A stretch of 64,000 nucleotides of DNA from Mesorhizobium kowhaii (GCF_003253745.1 NZ_MZXV01000055.1:1-64000); one strand, 5' to 3'. Counted from the first letter of the stretch, positions 36,007 through 45,446 are shown. The notes: a model not told the origin generated them from the letters alone. Made by a program: numbers and translations.

Positions 36007-36906
36007 TCAGAAGGACGGCCGTTTCAATCCGGCCGCAAGGTAGGCAGAGGCTAACGTATTGGCCATCAGCATGGCAATGGTCATCGGCCCGACACCACCG
36101 GGCACCGGTGTGATGGCGCCGGCGGCCCTCGCCGCTTCGGCATAGGCGACATCGCCGACGAGGCGCGACTTGCCCTCGCCCCTTTCCGGCGCCGGAATGC
36201 GGTTGATGCCGACATCGATGACGGTGGCGCCGGGCTTGACCCAATCACCCCTGATCATCTCCGGCCGACCGACGGCCGCGACGAGGATATCGGCGGTGCG
36301 GGCGAGCGCCGGCAGATCCCTGGTGCGGCTGTGGGCGATGGTGACGGTGCAGTTGGCGGCAAGCAGGAGGTTGGCCATCGGCTTGCCGACGATGTTGGAG
36401 CGACCGACGACGACCGCGTTGAGGCCGGACAGGTCCTTGCCGCGAACGCGCTCGATCAAAAGCATCGAGCCGGCCGGCGTGCAAGGCACGAAGGCGGTTT
36501 CGAGTTCGCCGGTGCCGAGCTTGCCGACATTGATGAAATGGAAGCCATCGACATCCTTTTCCGGCGCGATGGTCTGGATGATCTTGCCGGCATCGATATG
36601 GGCAGGCAGCGGAAGCTGCACCAGGATGCCGTTGATGGCCGGATCGGCGTTGAGATCGCCGATGATCTTCAGCAATGCCGGTTCGGACGTCTCGGCCGGT
36701 AGCGTGTGCTGGACGGAGTGAAAGCCGCATTCCTTGGCCGTGCGCGACTTGGAAGCGACATAGACCTGGCTGGCCGGATCCTCGCCGACGATGACCACGG
36801 CAAGACCGGGCTTGGCCTTGCCCTTGGCGACAAGTTCGGCCGTCAGGATCTTGACCGTCCGCACCACGTCTTCGGCGACGCTCTTACCATCAATCACTTC
36901 GGCCAT
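36007..36906 (-). CDS. folD: Methylenetetrahydrofolate dehydrogenase / cyclohydrolase
   Basis: 299 residues. It interconverts methylene-, methenyl- and 10-formyl-tetrahydrofolate, supplying one-carbon units for purines and formyl-Met. Signatures are YVASKSRTAKECG (catalytic Lys in SKSRT), the GILVQLPLPAHID loop, the PGGVGPMTIAML C-terminal signature, and VVVGRSNIVGKPMANLLL for NADP. The length fits FolD. ATG 36906 starts MAEVIDGKSVAEDV. It is functionally linked with metH in the window, though 14 kb apart. Confidence 0.97.
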   Translation of the reverse strand: MAEVIDGKSVAEDVVRTVKILTAELVAKGKAKPGLAVVIVGEDPASQVYVASKSRTAKECGFHSVQHTLPAETSEPALLKIIGDLNADPAINGILVQLPLPAHIDAGKIIQTIAPEKDVDGFHFINVGKLGTGELETAFVPCTPAGSMLLIERVRGKDLSGLNAVVVGRSNIVGKPMANLLLAANCTVTIAHSRTRDLPALARTADILVAAVGRPEMIRGDWVKPGATVIDVGINRIPAPERGEGKSRLVGDVAYAEAARAAGAITPVPGGVGPMTIAMLMANTLASAYLAAGLKRPSF

Positions 36907-37154
36907 GGACCACCCTCAACACCGTTCCGCCCAAAGCGGCCGCATCCGAAAACATGAATGCGTCGCCCTGGATCCTTGTCTGACGCAGGCCGCGAAACCC
37001 GCGCCCCCGGATCAAGCCCAGGAGCGTGCCTTCGGCAACATGCAGCGCGGCATTTTCACGAAAATTCCAACACGCAATCCCGTCAAAGCGCCGTCCCATG
37101 CCGTTTACGCGAAACCGGCATGTTTTTGTTCGGCATCGCGACGTATTTTGTAGC

Positions 37155-39833
37155 TCAGAAGTAACGGCGACGCGTGCGGGTCTCGGTAAGTTCGCGGACC
37201 GCTTCGCGGAATTCGCGCAGGCTGGCGCGGATTTCGTCGATTGGGGCGTGCTGTTCGACATCCTCGGCGGCCCGCGGCGCCTCCACCGACGGCTCATGAG
37301 GCTGAGCTGCCTGCTGCGGCGAGGTGGGCTGTTGCGGATAAGGCGCGGAAGCGGGCTGAGGCGGATAAGGCAGCTGCCCGGCATGGGGACCCGGCTGCGG
37401 ATAGGGATAGCCCGGCTGCTGCGGCACCTGCCAGGGCTGCGCCTGCGGATAGCCTATCGGCTGCCCATAGGGATAGGCCTGCGGACCCGAATACGGTCGC
37501 TGCGGCACCATGTGAGGAGGCAATGGCGGCTGCGCCGTCGGTTGCGGATAGGGGACATGGCCACCGGGCCGGAAAGGCGGCGGAGGATAGGCTGCCGCAG
37601 CCGGCTGCCGAGGCGCAAAGGCCGCTGCCGACTGGGAATAGGCGGGGTGCGTCAAATCTTCCGTTGGTTTCCCATCGGCAAAGGGCGAGACCCACTCACC
37701 GGTATCGACGGTGTCCTCAGGGGACTGCTTGCGGGACATGGCCTTGCGCAGCATCGACAGCAGCGCACTGATCCGACCGGGACCTTCGTCCGGCGTGATC
37801 TCAGCCTGCTGAACAGGCGGGGGTGGTGCAGGAGGTGCAGGTGGTGGCGGTGCCGCCGGCTGCGGTGCCGGTGGTTTTGGTGGCGTTGGGGGTGCTGCCT
37901 GATATGGCTTGTCTTCGTAAGGCGTCCGGCGTTCGTCCATCCGGGGGTCGCGGCGCGAGCGCGATGTCGCGGTGTCACGCAAGCTCTCATAGGCGCCACG
38001 CATGACGCCGAGGCCGACGCCGGAGGCAAAGCCCAGCAACAGGCCGGCAAGCGCCACCACGACCCGCGATGGCCCGTTCGGCTCGAGCGGCGCGAACGCC
38101 TTCGAGATCACATTGATGTTGGCGGTGTTGATGTCCTTCTGCTCGCCGGTCTCCTTGGCGCGCAGCAGATACTGTTCATAGACGGAACGCTTGGCGGTGG
38201 CCTCGCGCTCCAGTTCGCGCATCGACACCAGATCGCTGTTGACGTCGCCGCTGCGGACTTTCAGTTGCGCCAGACGCGAGGCGAGATCCTGTTCGAGCTG
38301 GACTGCGCGCTTGAGGTCGACCTGCAGCGACGAGCCGATGCGCTGCAGCTCCGCGGCGATGCGGTCGCGTGCGCCGGCAAGCTGGGCATTGAGCGCCTGG
38401 AGTTCGGGGTGCCGCGGACCTAACCGGATGGCGGCGCGGTCAGCCTCCTGCTTGAGCGACGCATATTGCGAACGCAGATCGCTCATCGTGTTGGAGTTGA
38501 TCTCCTCCGGCAAGGTGCCGGTGAGAACCGAGTTGACATCGACCGAACGCGCCGAAGCCGCCCGGGCATTGAGCTCCAGGGTGCGGGCGCGCGCAACCGA
38601 CAGCTGCTCGTTGAGCTTCAGCATCTCATCGTCGCTGATGAGGTGGCCCTGCGCGTCAACGAGGTCGTGCGTGGCCCTGAAATCCTCGACCTTGCGCTCG
38701 GCCGCCTCGACCCCCTTGCGCAATTCATCAAGCCTGGCCGTCAGTTCGTCGGTGGCGCGGCCGGCGGTATCGGACTGGATCTGACCGAAGGTCTGCAGGA
38801 AGACATCGGTCATCGTGTTGGCGATGAGCGCCGATTTCTCGCCATTCTGCGTGGTGGCGCTGACGGTGATGACGAAGGTCTTGCCGCCGCGCTCGACCGA
38901 GAGGCTTTCGGCCAGATTGCCGACAGCAAGCGCGCGGCGACGGGTGTCGTCGACACCACCCGGGCTGTCGTGCCGTGTCAGGATGGAGCGGATGAGCGAC
39001 ATGACGCCGAGGCCGCCGCTGCCTTGCCCATTGAATTCCGGGTCGTTGACGAGATTGAGCTTGTCGACGACCTTGTTCAGAACAGTACCGGACGTCAGCA
39101 CCCGGACCTGGTTTTCGACGATGGCCAGCGTGGCGTCGGAGGCGACGACCGACTGGGTGAGGTCGCGATCGGTGAGCTTCAGGTCGCGCGGATCGACGAT
39201 CAGTTCGGTGGTGGCTTCGTATTTCTTCGGCGTCGACAGCGCGATGGCAATGCCGAGCCCGGCGCCCAGTATCGTCGTCGCCACGATCAGCAGCTTCGAC
39301 TTGCCAACACCGCGAACGACCTGCATCGGATCGATCAGCGGCTTCCATTGCTGGCTGTCCGCGCCGTCGTTGCGGGACGCCCGCGCATCGCCTGAATGGT
39401 AAGGTTCTGATGTGCGATCGGGGCGATAGGCGCCTGCGGTTTCAGCAGCTACAGACCCTGTCCGCGACATGGTTTGCGCGTAGCCTGGTGATGCCGATCT
39501 GGTTGCTGAAAAATCGCCGGCGGATTGACCCCGTTCAGGCGGCACCTGCGCTGACGAAGCGGGCTCATAGCCAGCCTGATATCCATCTGTTCCGGCAGCA
39601 TCCGACAGCTTCGGGTTCGACAGCGCCTCGCGCTGCGAAGGGTTCGTCCGCGCCTCGCGCAGTGACCGGGCGAGACGATGGCGCGTGGCGGCATCCTCGC
39701 GCCATGACGGATCCGCCCGGTCCCCGATCGAGACCAGGGACGCGTCGGATTCGTCGTCGCCGCGCACAGCCTGGCCAAGCGCCAGCAGCGAACGCTCGCG
39801 CTTCCAGTCTTCACGGTTTTCCCTGTCGACCAT
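37155..39833 (-). CDS. GumC/Wzz-type polysaccharide chain-length protein with proline-rich C-terminus
   Basis: 892 residues. An N-terminal cytoplasmic tail of about 175 residues leads to a first membrane helix (about 180-200, LLIVATTILGAGLGIAIAL), a long periplasmic coiled-coil region, a second helix (about 598-618, RVVVALAGLLLGFASGVGLG) after the family motif PLEPNGPSR, and then a cytoplasmic Pro/Gln/Tyr-rich tail (about 650-860). The last 29 residues (PIDEIRASLREF, then RELTETRTRRRYF) look like a conserved helix. No Walker kinase domain follows, so this is the co-polymerase half without the BY-kinase. The tail is unusual. The divergent neighbour is a flippase. Confidence 0.88.
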   Translation of the reverse strand: MVDRENREDWKRERSLLALGQAVRGDDESDASLVSIGDRADPSWREDAATRHRLARSLREARTNPSQREALSNPKLSDAAGTDGYQAGYEPASSAQVPPERGQSAGDFSATRSASPGYAQTMSRTGSVAAETAGAYRPDRTSEPYHSGDARASRNDGADSQQWKPLIDPMQVVRGVGKSKLLIVATTILGAGLGIAIALSTPKKYEATTELIVDPRDLKLTDRDLTQSVVASDATLAIVENQVRVLTSGTVLNKVVDKLNLVNDPEFNGQGSGGLGVMSLIRSILTRHDSPGGVDDTRRRALAVGNLAESLSVERGGKTFVITVSATTQNGEKSALIANTMTDVFLQTFGQIQSDTAGRATDELTARLDELRKGVEAAERKVEDFRATHDLVDAQGHLISDDEMLKLNEQLSVARARTLELNARAASARSVDVNSVLTGTLPEEINSNTMSDLRSQYASLKQEADRAAIRLGPRHPELQALNAQLAGARDRIAAELQRIGSSLQVDLKRAVQLEQDLASRLAQLKVRSGDVNSDLVSMRELEREATAKRSVYEQYLLRAKETGEQKDINTANINVISKAFAPLEPNGPSRVVVALAGLLLGFASGVGLGVMRGAYESLRDTATSRSRRDPRMDERRTPYEDKPYQAAPPTPPKPPAPQPAAPPPPAPPAPPPPVQQAEITPDEGPGRISALLSMLRKAMSRKQSPEDTVDTGEWVSPFADGKPTEDLTHPAYSQSAAAFAPRQPAAAAYPPPPFRPGGHVPYPQPTAQPPLPPHMVPQRPYSGPQAYPYGQPIGYPQAQPWQVPQQPGYPYPQPGPHAGQLPYPPQPASAPYPQQPTSPQQAAQPHEPSVEAPRAAEDVEQHAPIDEIRASLREFREAVRELTETRTRRRYF

Positions 39834-40033
39834 CGTCTGGAGCTTTACCCTTGGCGACCTGCAAACGGCGCTTCGCCATTCGTTAAGCCACGCTAAACAG
39901 GCATGGAAAACAAAAGGTTAATTTTCGCCCGCCGAAGCCGCGGTTTCACTCTCCGCTGGCACCTATTTTTCAACACGCCCTTGGGCTCCAGAACGGCGCG
40001 TTAAGTTTTCCGACCTAAGCTCTCCTTAGAGAC

Positions 40034-41329
40034 ATGACGCAAGCCAGTGACATACCGCAAAGGCGGCCCCTCGCCCGGATCGGCACTTTTTTTGCCGAAC
40101 GACGGGGGCTTCTTCGCGACTATTTTTCGGCGATTAGCGGCGCCGGCGGGCGACTGGTGTTTTCACTCGCCTATTTCATCGCGCTGGCCAACACGCTGTC
40201 CATTTCCGAATTCGGCATGTTCGCCACCGCATCGGCGGCCGGCGTCATGCTGTCGCGCATCCTCGCCTTCGGCTTCATCTCGGCACTCTATCGCACAGCC
40301 ACCATCCGCCCCAATCTGATCGGCACCTTCACCGCCGGCTTCCTGCTGCTCGGGTTGCTGTCACTGCCGCTGCTGGCCGCGGCCTCGTTCGGCGTCTACC
40401 TGATCTTCTTCGCCGACACCGTGCCGCTGTCGGTGTTTGCGGCAATCGTCTTTGCCGAAGCGCTGTTGTGGCGGCCGGTGGAGGTGGCGCTGATCGTCAA
40501 CAATGGTCAGGGCAAGTTCGGCCGCGCTGCCCTGCTGGCCATCCTGGCGACAGCGCTGCGGGCGCTCGGCGCGGTGCTGTTCATGTTCTGGGCACAACAC
40601 AGCGTCTGGATATGGTCGTGGTTCTATATCGGCGCCAATGCCGCCTCGCTGCTGATTGCATTCGGCTTCTTCTACCCGCGCCAGCGGTTGCGGCTGCGCA
40701 TCGAGCTTTATCTCCGGCGACTGGCCGACTCCATCTACGTGGCCGGGGCCGAAGTGCTGTTTTATCTGCAGATGGAGTTCGACAAGCTGCTGGTTCTGGC
40801 GATCGGTGGACCGCATCTGGCCGGCATCTACGCCATCATCATGCGGCTGGTCGACCTGACGGCCATTCCGATCCGCACCTTCTCGATGATGCTGGTGCAG
40901 CGCATGATGCGCGCGCCGGACCTGCTGTCGCGGCTGGCGGTCAAGAGCGGCATCGAAGGCGGCGTGTTCGCGGTCTCGACGCTGGCGCTGCTGACGCTAG
41001 GCATCGTGCTGCACTTCTTCCCCAATGCGCTCGGCAAGAATGTCGCCGAGGCCGCCCCCCTGGTGGCGCTGGCGATCTGCGTTCCGGGACTGCGCAATCT
41101 GGTCGAATACCAGGCCGAGCTGCTGTTCGCCCGCGGCCAGACGTTGGTGCGGGCGCTCAATCTCGGCCTGCTCGCCGGGCTGAAGGCGGTGCTGCTGATC
41201 TATGTGCTGACGACCATCCTCGATACACCGAACCTGGTGCTGTCGCTCAACGTCGTCTTCCTGCTTCTGTATCTCGCCTCGACGCTGCTCACCTATTCGG
41301 CGATGCGCAAGCCGGCAAAGCCAGTCTAG
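40034..41329 (+). CDS. Polysaccharide flippase (MOP/Wzx-like)
   Basis: 431 residues with about twelve predicted membrane helices. The opening FSAISGAGGRLVFSLAYFIALANTL and the following EFGMFATASA match the O-antigen/polysaccharide exporter group. It would move lipid-linked repeat units across the inner membrane. ATG 40034 begins after GAGAC in a region with TTAAG and TTAAT blocks. It is divergent from the Wzz-type gene with a 200 bp gap, in a surface polysaccharide cluster that also has transferases and a ligase. Related functions such as teichuronic-acid flippases cannot be excluded. Confidence 0.87.
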   Translation: MTQASDIPQRRPLARIGTFFAERRGLLRDYFSAISGAGGRLVFSLAYFIALANTLSISEFGMFATASAAGVMLSRILAFGFISALYRTATIRPNLIGTFTAGFLLLGLLSLPLLAAASFGVYLIFFADTVPLSVFAAIVFAEALLWRPVEVALIVNNGQGKFGRAALLAILATALRALGAVLFMFWAQHSVWIWSWFYIGANAASLLIAFGFFYPRQRLRLRIELYLRRLADSIYVAGAEVLFYLQMEFDKLLVLAIGGPHLAGIYAIIMRLVDLTAIPIRTFSMMLVQRMMRAPDLLSRLAVKSGIEGGVFAVSTLALLTLGIVLHFFPNALGKNVAEAAPLVALAICVPGLRNLVEYQAELLFARGQTLVRALNLGLLAGLKAVLLIYVLTTILDTPNLVLSLNVVFLLLYLASTLLTYSAMRKPAKPV

Positions 41330-41343
41330 GAACCGCTTCGTTC

Positions 41344-41391
41344 GAGCATGATCTTTTCCGAAAACCGGTTCCCACTTTTCGGGATCATGCT
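41344..41391. repeat. 48 bp palindromic repeat, family A
   Basis: Outer arms GAGCATGATC and GATCATGCT fold on each other, and the inner TTTTCCGAAAACCGG pairs partly with CCACTTTTCGG. The same element lies inverted at 54793-54840 with two or three differences, and a degenerate copy is at 26771-26806. It ends at the base next to the stop codon of the DUF6492 gene (41394-41392). Confidence 0.93.
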
Positions 41392-42315
41392 TTAGTTAAG
41401 CCCGATCAGACGGCGGATGCGGCCGATATCGGTGCCGATGAAGGACTGCATGCCGATCGCCACCTGCTCCGGCGCCATGCCGGCAACGAAGCGGCGGAAC
41501 TCGTCATCCGACAGCGCTTCGCCCGTCCAGTGGACGCGACAGAACTCCTCAGAGCCGTGGAAGTGGCCGGCACCCTCCAGCAGATCATCGACGTAGCGGC
41601 CGTAGATCATGCATTCGGAGAATTTGCGCGCCGAGCCGACGACCTCGACCCAGCCGCGCGCGTGGACCTTCTCGATCTCCCCGCACATGGCCAGCACGGT
41701 GTCTCGCCGCCACGCGATCAGCGTCGAGATATAGTCATGGACCGATGTCCGGGACGGGTCGATGCCGAGTGCCGCACCGGCGTTGCGCGACCAGATGCGA
41801 TGCTCGTCATGACCTTCATCTGCCAGCACTCCGTCGCGGCGGAACAGCCGCGCCTTGCCGTCGCGCCAGAAGGCGCCGCAGTCGAAAGGTTTGAGGAAGG
41901 CGACGTCGGAATCGCAGAAGATCAGCACGTCTTCGCCGGCATGCGCTGATATCGCGATACGGCGCAACTGCTGCACGTGCCAGCCGCGCAGCGGCTGGGT
42001 CTTCAGGCTGAGCCAGACGCGCCGGCGAAAAAGGCTGAGCGGATCGTCGAAGGCGTGCAGCCAGCGCGGCAGCAATTCCCGCTCATCGACGACGCTGCGA
42101 CGGCCGTTTTCCAACTGACGGAAAAGCTGGATATCGCGATGTTCGACCAGGATATAGTGGTGCGCCGCACCGGAAACGTGGAGGTCAAGCGTTTCGCACA
42201 ACAGCCGGCAGCGCTCGAAATCGGGCGCATAGCTTGCCGTCACTATTGCCGCCGTGGGTATCCGCCGAAGCAGGCTTGGCTCGACATCGGCGCCTGGCAC
42301 GAACCGGCTGTTCAA
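41392..42315 (-). CDS. DUF6492 family protein, probable nucleotide-sugar transferase
   Basis: 307 residues from a TTG at 42315. The start is chosen because GGAGG sits six bases upstream and because the codon overlaps the WecG stop (TTGA), a sign of translational coupling. Conserved stretches are IVTASYAPDFERC, HYILVEHRDIQLFRQL and FCDSDVAFLKPFD; the DSD in the last resembles the DxD metal motif of GT-A transferases. It matches my memory of DUF6492 proteins of rhizobial polysaccharide regions. The enzyme activity is inferred from fold-like motifs and from neighbours; no donor can be named. Confidence 0.8.
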   Translation of the reverse strand: MNSRFVPGADVEPSLLRRIPTAAIVTASYAPDFERCRLLCETLDLHVSGAAHHYILVEHRDIQLFRQLENGRRSVVDERELLPRWLHAFDDPLSLFRRRVWLSLKTQPLRGWHVQQLRRIAISAHAGEDVLIFCDSDVAFLKPFDCGAFWRDGKARLFRRDGVLADEGHDEHRIWSRNAGAALGIDPSRTSVHDYISTLIAWRRDTVLAMCGEIEKVHARGWVEVVGSARKFSECMIYGRYVDDLLEGAGHFHGSEEFCRVHWTGEALSDDEFRRFVAGMAPEQVAIGMQSFIGTDIGRIRRLIGLN

Positions 42316-43106
42316 TGGATGCCTCCCGCAGCTTCCGGTGTGCGCGAGAATTTCTGCCTGACAACGCGTAGCAGGAACAGGGGATTGCCGACCACATAGC
42401 GGCGCCACAGGCGACCCGGTTCGACGGTCAACCGAAACAGCCATTCGAGCCGCAACCGGCGCATCCACAAGGGCGCCCGCGGCACCGCCCCGCTCAGGAA
42501 ATCGAGCAATGCACCGACGGCGATCGGCAGCGTGCAGTGACGCGCGTCGATATGGCGTGCGATCCACAATTCCTGGCGCGGTACACCCATGGCGACGAGC
42601 AGCACGTCCGGCCGCAATTCTTCGATCCGGTCGACTATTCCCGCCTCCTCGGCAGCCGAGAAATAACCGTCATGGATGACCACGAACCTGTGCTGCACTG
42701 CAAGCGCCGCAAGCTTGGCCGACGCCGCTTCGGCATTGACGCGCGTCGCGCCGAGCAGCCCGACCGTCAGCGGCGTCGTCGAGGCCTGCAGGAAGGCGGG
42801 GACGAAATCGGTGCCGTTGAGATTGTCCGGAAATGGCGCCCCATAAAGAAGTTTCGCCGCCAGATCGACACCGATGCCGTCGGGCAAGATGAGGAAATCA
42901 TCGAGCGCCTCGGCAAAGACCGGGTCGGTGGAGGCGAGGTTGGCGTTGTGGGCGTTGAGGAAACTGACCTTGGTGAACCGCCGCTCGGCAATCAGGCGGT
43001 TCAGCAGGCTGACCGCATCGTTCCAGCGGATGGCGAGCACCGGTATACCGAGGATCGTCTTCAAGGTGTCGAGCCCCGACGCGGTGCGGGCGGCATGCAT
43101 GTTCAT
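42312..43106 (-). CDS. WecG/TagA/CpsF family glycosyltransferase
   Basis: 264 residues. The family signature is seen in NAHNANLAS, LPDGIGVDLAAKLLYG (catalytic Asp), GTDFVPAFLQ, VGLLGA and PDVLLVAMGVPRQELW. Members add N-acetylmannosaminuronate (WecG), N-acetylmannosamine (TagA) or related sugars to a lipid carrier. ATG 43106 has AGGAGG eight bases upstream, and it overlaps the preceding stop as ATGA. The longer frame to 43277 lies inside the GT4 gene and is not used. It is the middle gene of a coupled set GT4, WecG, DUF6492. Confidence 0.92.
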   Translation of the reverse strand: MNMHAARTASGLDTLKTILGIPVLAIRWNDAVSLLNRLIAERRFTKVSFLNAHNANLASTDPVFAEALDDFLILPDGIGVDLAAKLLYGAPFPDNLNGTDFVPAFLQASTTPLTVGLLGATRVNAEAASAKLAALAVQHRFVVIHDGYFSAAEEAGIVDRIEELRPDVLLVAMGVPRQELWIARHIDARHCTLPIAVGALLDFLSGAVPRAPLWMRRLRLEWLFRLTVEPGRLWRRYVVGNPLFLLRVVRQKFSRTPEAAGGIH

Positions 43107-44275
43107 GCAAATGCCTCCTGCCTGACCGGCCCGAGCTTCTCGACGCCGAGCCGGATGGCGGCATCGAGCGCCTTGACCTGCGAACGACGGAATGCGCTGC
43201 CGTCGACGTCGTGGATGTCGGCCGCCGCGGCCTCCAGGGCCCTGGCGAAGGCGGCCGGATCGTCGGTGACGACGCAATTGGCCGGGCGATGGTCGATGCC
43301 GCGCAGCGAGCGGCTGGTGACGACGGATGGCAGGCCGAGTTCGAAGGTTTCGATGGTCTTCAACTGGACGCCGCTGCCGGCGGTGCTGATCAGCGGAATG
43401 ACGGCAGCGCTACGCACAAAGGCCTGGGCGTCCGGGACGCGACCGACAAATTCGATACCGGGATGCTTCGACGTGACGCCCGAAGGCATGCTGCCGGCGA
43501 TGCGGATGCGGAAACCGGGCCGCAGATACGGCACCACCTTGCCCAGGAACCAGTCGAGGCCGATGCGGTTCGGCTGCCAGGTCCAGGTGCCGATCAGCGC
43601 CGCGTCGCAGTCGATGCGGCGCAAACCTTTCTGGGTCGACGCCTCGGTGCCGGTCACCAAGGGCAGCACCGCCGAGCGGTCGTCGGAGGCGACACCGAGT
43701 GCCACGCGGTCTTCCTCGGCCAGCGTGAAGACGAAGCGCGCGCGGCGGCAGAGACGCTCTTCCATGGTCTTGAGCAACCTCGCCTCGCGGCGAAACAGCA
43801 GACGCTGCAACAGGCTGCCGGCGGCAGCGGCATTCTCCTGCGCCGAAAGATGCTCGACATTGTGGGCGACGAAGATCGACGGCCGGTCGGCGAACAGCTT
43901 TTCGAAGGCACCGGCGAACTGCACGGAATTCAGCACATAGCCGTCGAACGGACCGGCGCGTGCGACCGCGGCGAGAACGTGGCTGTCGGGCACTGCGCGC
44001 AGCTTGACCGAGGCGAAAGTTAGGCCCGAGAGCAGCGCCTTGCCGACCCAGGCCAGCTTTTGTCGTGCAGAGGCATTGTCCGTGCGCACGTCGATCGCAC
44101 CCAGCACCACGGTGTTTTCGGGATCGTCCGCGGGTTTTCCCGGCCAGGTGAAGCCGATGACGGTGACGCGCGCGCCAGCGCGCCGCAAAGCAGCGATGAT
44201 TGCAGCGTTGGCGATCTCATAGCCCGAGGCAAGAGCGCCGTCGGGCACGATCGATGTGGCGAACAGCAGATGCAT
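43103..44275 (-). CDS. Glycosyltransferase family 4-like protein
   Basis: 390 residues, GT-B layout. The N-terminal acceptor half opens MHLLFATSIVPDGALASGYE; the C-terminal half has WQPNRIGLDWFLGKVVP, then IAGSMPSG and GIEFVGRVPD, with a donor-binding region PLISTAGSGVQLKTIETFELGLP that includes the E-x7-E type acidic pair. It is close to the rhizobial exopolysaccharide transferases that act on lipid carrier intermediates. ATG 44275; the stop overlaps the wecG-like start. The 172 bp region upstream is shared with the divergent GT2 gene. Confidence 0.88.
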   Translation of the reverse strand: MHLLFATSIVPDGALASGYEIANAAIIAALRRAGARVTVIGFTWPGKPADDPENTVVLGAIDVRTDNASARQKLAWVGKALLSGLTFASVKLRAVPDSHVLAAVARAGPFDGYVLNSVQFAGAFEKLFADRPSIFVAHNVEHLSAQENAAAAGSLLQRLLFRREARLLKTMEERLCRRARFVFTLAEEDRVALGVASDDRSAVLPLVTGTEASTQKGLRRIDCDAALIGTWTWQPNRIGLDWFLGKVVPYLRPGFRIRIAGSMPSGVTSKHPGIEFVGRVPDAQAFVRSAAVIPLISTAGSGVQLKTIETFELGLPSVVTSRSLRGIDHRPANCVVTDDPAAFARALEAAAADIHDVDGSAFRRSQVKALDAAIRLGVEKLGPVRQEAFA

Positions 44276-44447
44276 CTCACCTATCCTGTGGTGTAGCCGG
44301 TAGCAAAGTGCGGTGAACCCTTGATTAAGCGAGCACGATCAACGAGCGAAAGCCGCTGCCCTGGTAGGCTTCTCCGTGTAAGGTGATTAACGAAACCTTA
44401 TCACCGTGGTGCTACCAGAACCCAACTCACCATGTGGCTGAACACGG

Positions 44448-45446
44448 ATGATCCCTTTGCCATCGGACGGTTCGGTATCGATCGCGGGGCGCTCGCCCCA
44501 GCTTGACGCCGAGGCTGTCGAAGCCGTCGTCACCTTGCCGACCTTCAAGCGGCCCGAGCAGGTGCTGGAAACGCTGGCGTCGCTGCGTGCGCAGCAAACC
44601 GGCAGGCGCTTTGCCGTTATCGTGATGGAAAACGAAGCCGAGGAGCGCGCCGGCGCCAAGGCGGCGCTGCCGCTGTTCGAGCGCGGGGAGATTTCAGGTC
44701 TGGTCATCATCGCGCATCAGCGCGGCAATTGCAGCGCCTACAATGCCGGCTGGCAGACAGCGATCCTGCAATTCCCCAACTTCAGGCATCTGCTGGTCAT
44801 CGACGATGACGAGATCGCCGATCCGCAGTGGCTGGAACGGATGTGCGGGGCAGCCGAAACGCTCGGCGCCGATATCGTCGGAGGTCCGCAAGTGCCCGAC
44901 TTTGCCGACCCGGCCCATGCGCAATGGGCCGAGCATCCGGTGTTCGCGCCGCCCTACCGGGAGACGGGGCGGGTGCCTGCGCTCTATTCGTCCGGCAATC
45001 TTTTGGTCGGACGCAACGTACTGATCGCCATGGGCCCGCCCTTTCTCGACCTGAAATTCAACTTCATGGGCGGCGGTGATTCCGATTTTCTCAGCCGGTC
45101 CGCGCAGAGAGGCTTCGTGCTTGGCTGGTGCGCCGAAGGACAAGTGCATGAAACCGTTCCGGCCCGGCGTGTCGAGGCCGACTGGATCCGTGCCCGCAGC
45201 CTGCGCAACGGCGTGATCTCGACACTGGTCGAAAAGAAGAAACGCGCCGGCACGCCGCTGGCCGGCGCCATGGTGTTGCTGAAGAGCCTGGCGCTGCTTG
45301 CCGCCTCGCCGTTTCGCGGCATGCTCCGGCTGGCGCGGACAGGATCGCCGGCGATCGCCATCTACCCCGTCCATGTGGCGCTGGGCCGCGTGCTGGCCGA
45401 ATTCGGATATGCCAATGAGCAATACCGCCAGCCTGAGAAAAACTGA
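44448..45446 (+). CDS. Glycosyltransferase family 2 protein
   Basis: 332 residues, GT-A fold. The opening AVVTLPTFKRPEQVLETLASL, the metal-binding LLVIDDDEIAD and the acceptor-side GGGDSDFLSRSAQRGF are standard. The tail after about 260 is hydrophobic and may sit on the membrane. It probably transfers a sugar in surface polysaccharide assembly. ATG 44448 has a weak upstream site. The O-antigen ligase gene starts 32 bases inside its end, so the two are one unit, divergent from the GT4-WecG-DUF6492 set. Confidence 0.88.
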   Translation: MIPLPSDGSVSIAGRSPQLDAEAVEAVVTLPTFKRPEQVLETLASLRAQQTGRRFAVIVMENEAEERAGAKAALPLFERGEISGLVIIAHQRGNCSAYNAGWQTAILQFPNFRHLLVIDDDEIADPQWLERMCGAAETLGADIVGGPQVPDFADPAHAQWAEHPVFAPPYRETGRVPALYSSGNLLVGRNVLIAMGPPFLDLKFNFMGGGDSDFLSRSAQRGFVLGWCAEGQVHETVPARRVEADWIRARSLRNGVISTLVEKKKRAGTPLAGAMVLLKSLALLAASPFRGMLRLARTGSPAIAIYPVHVALGRVLAEFGYANEQYRQPEKN

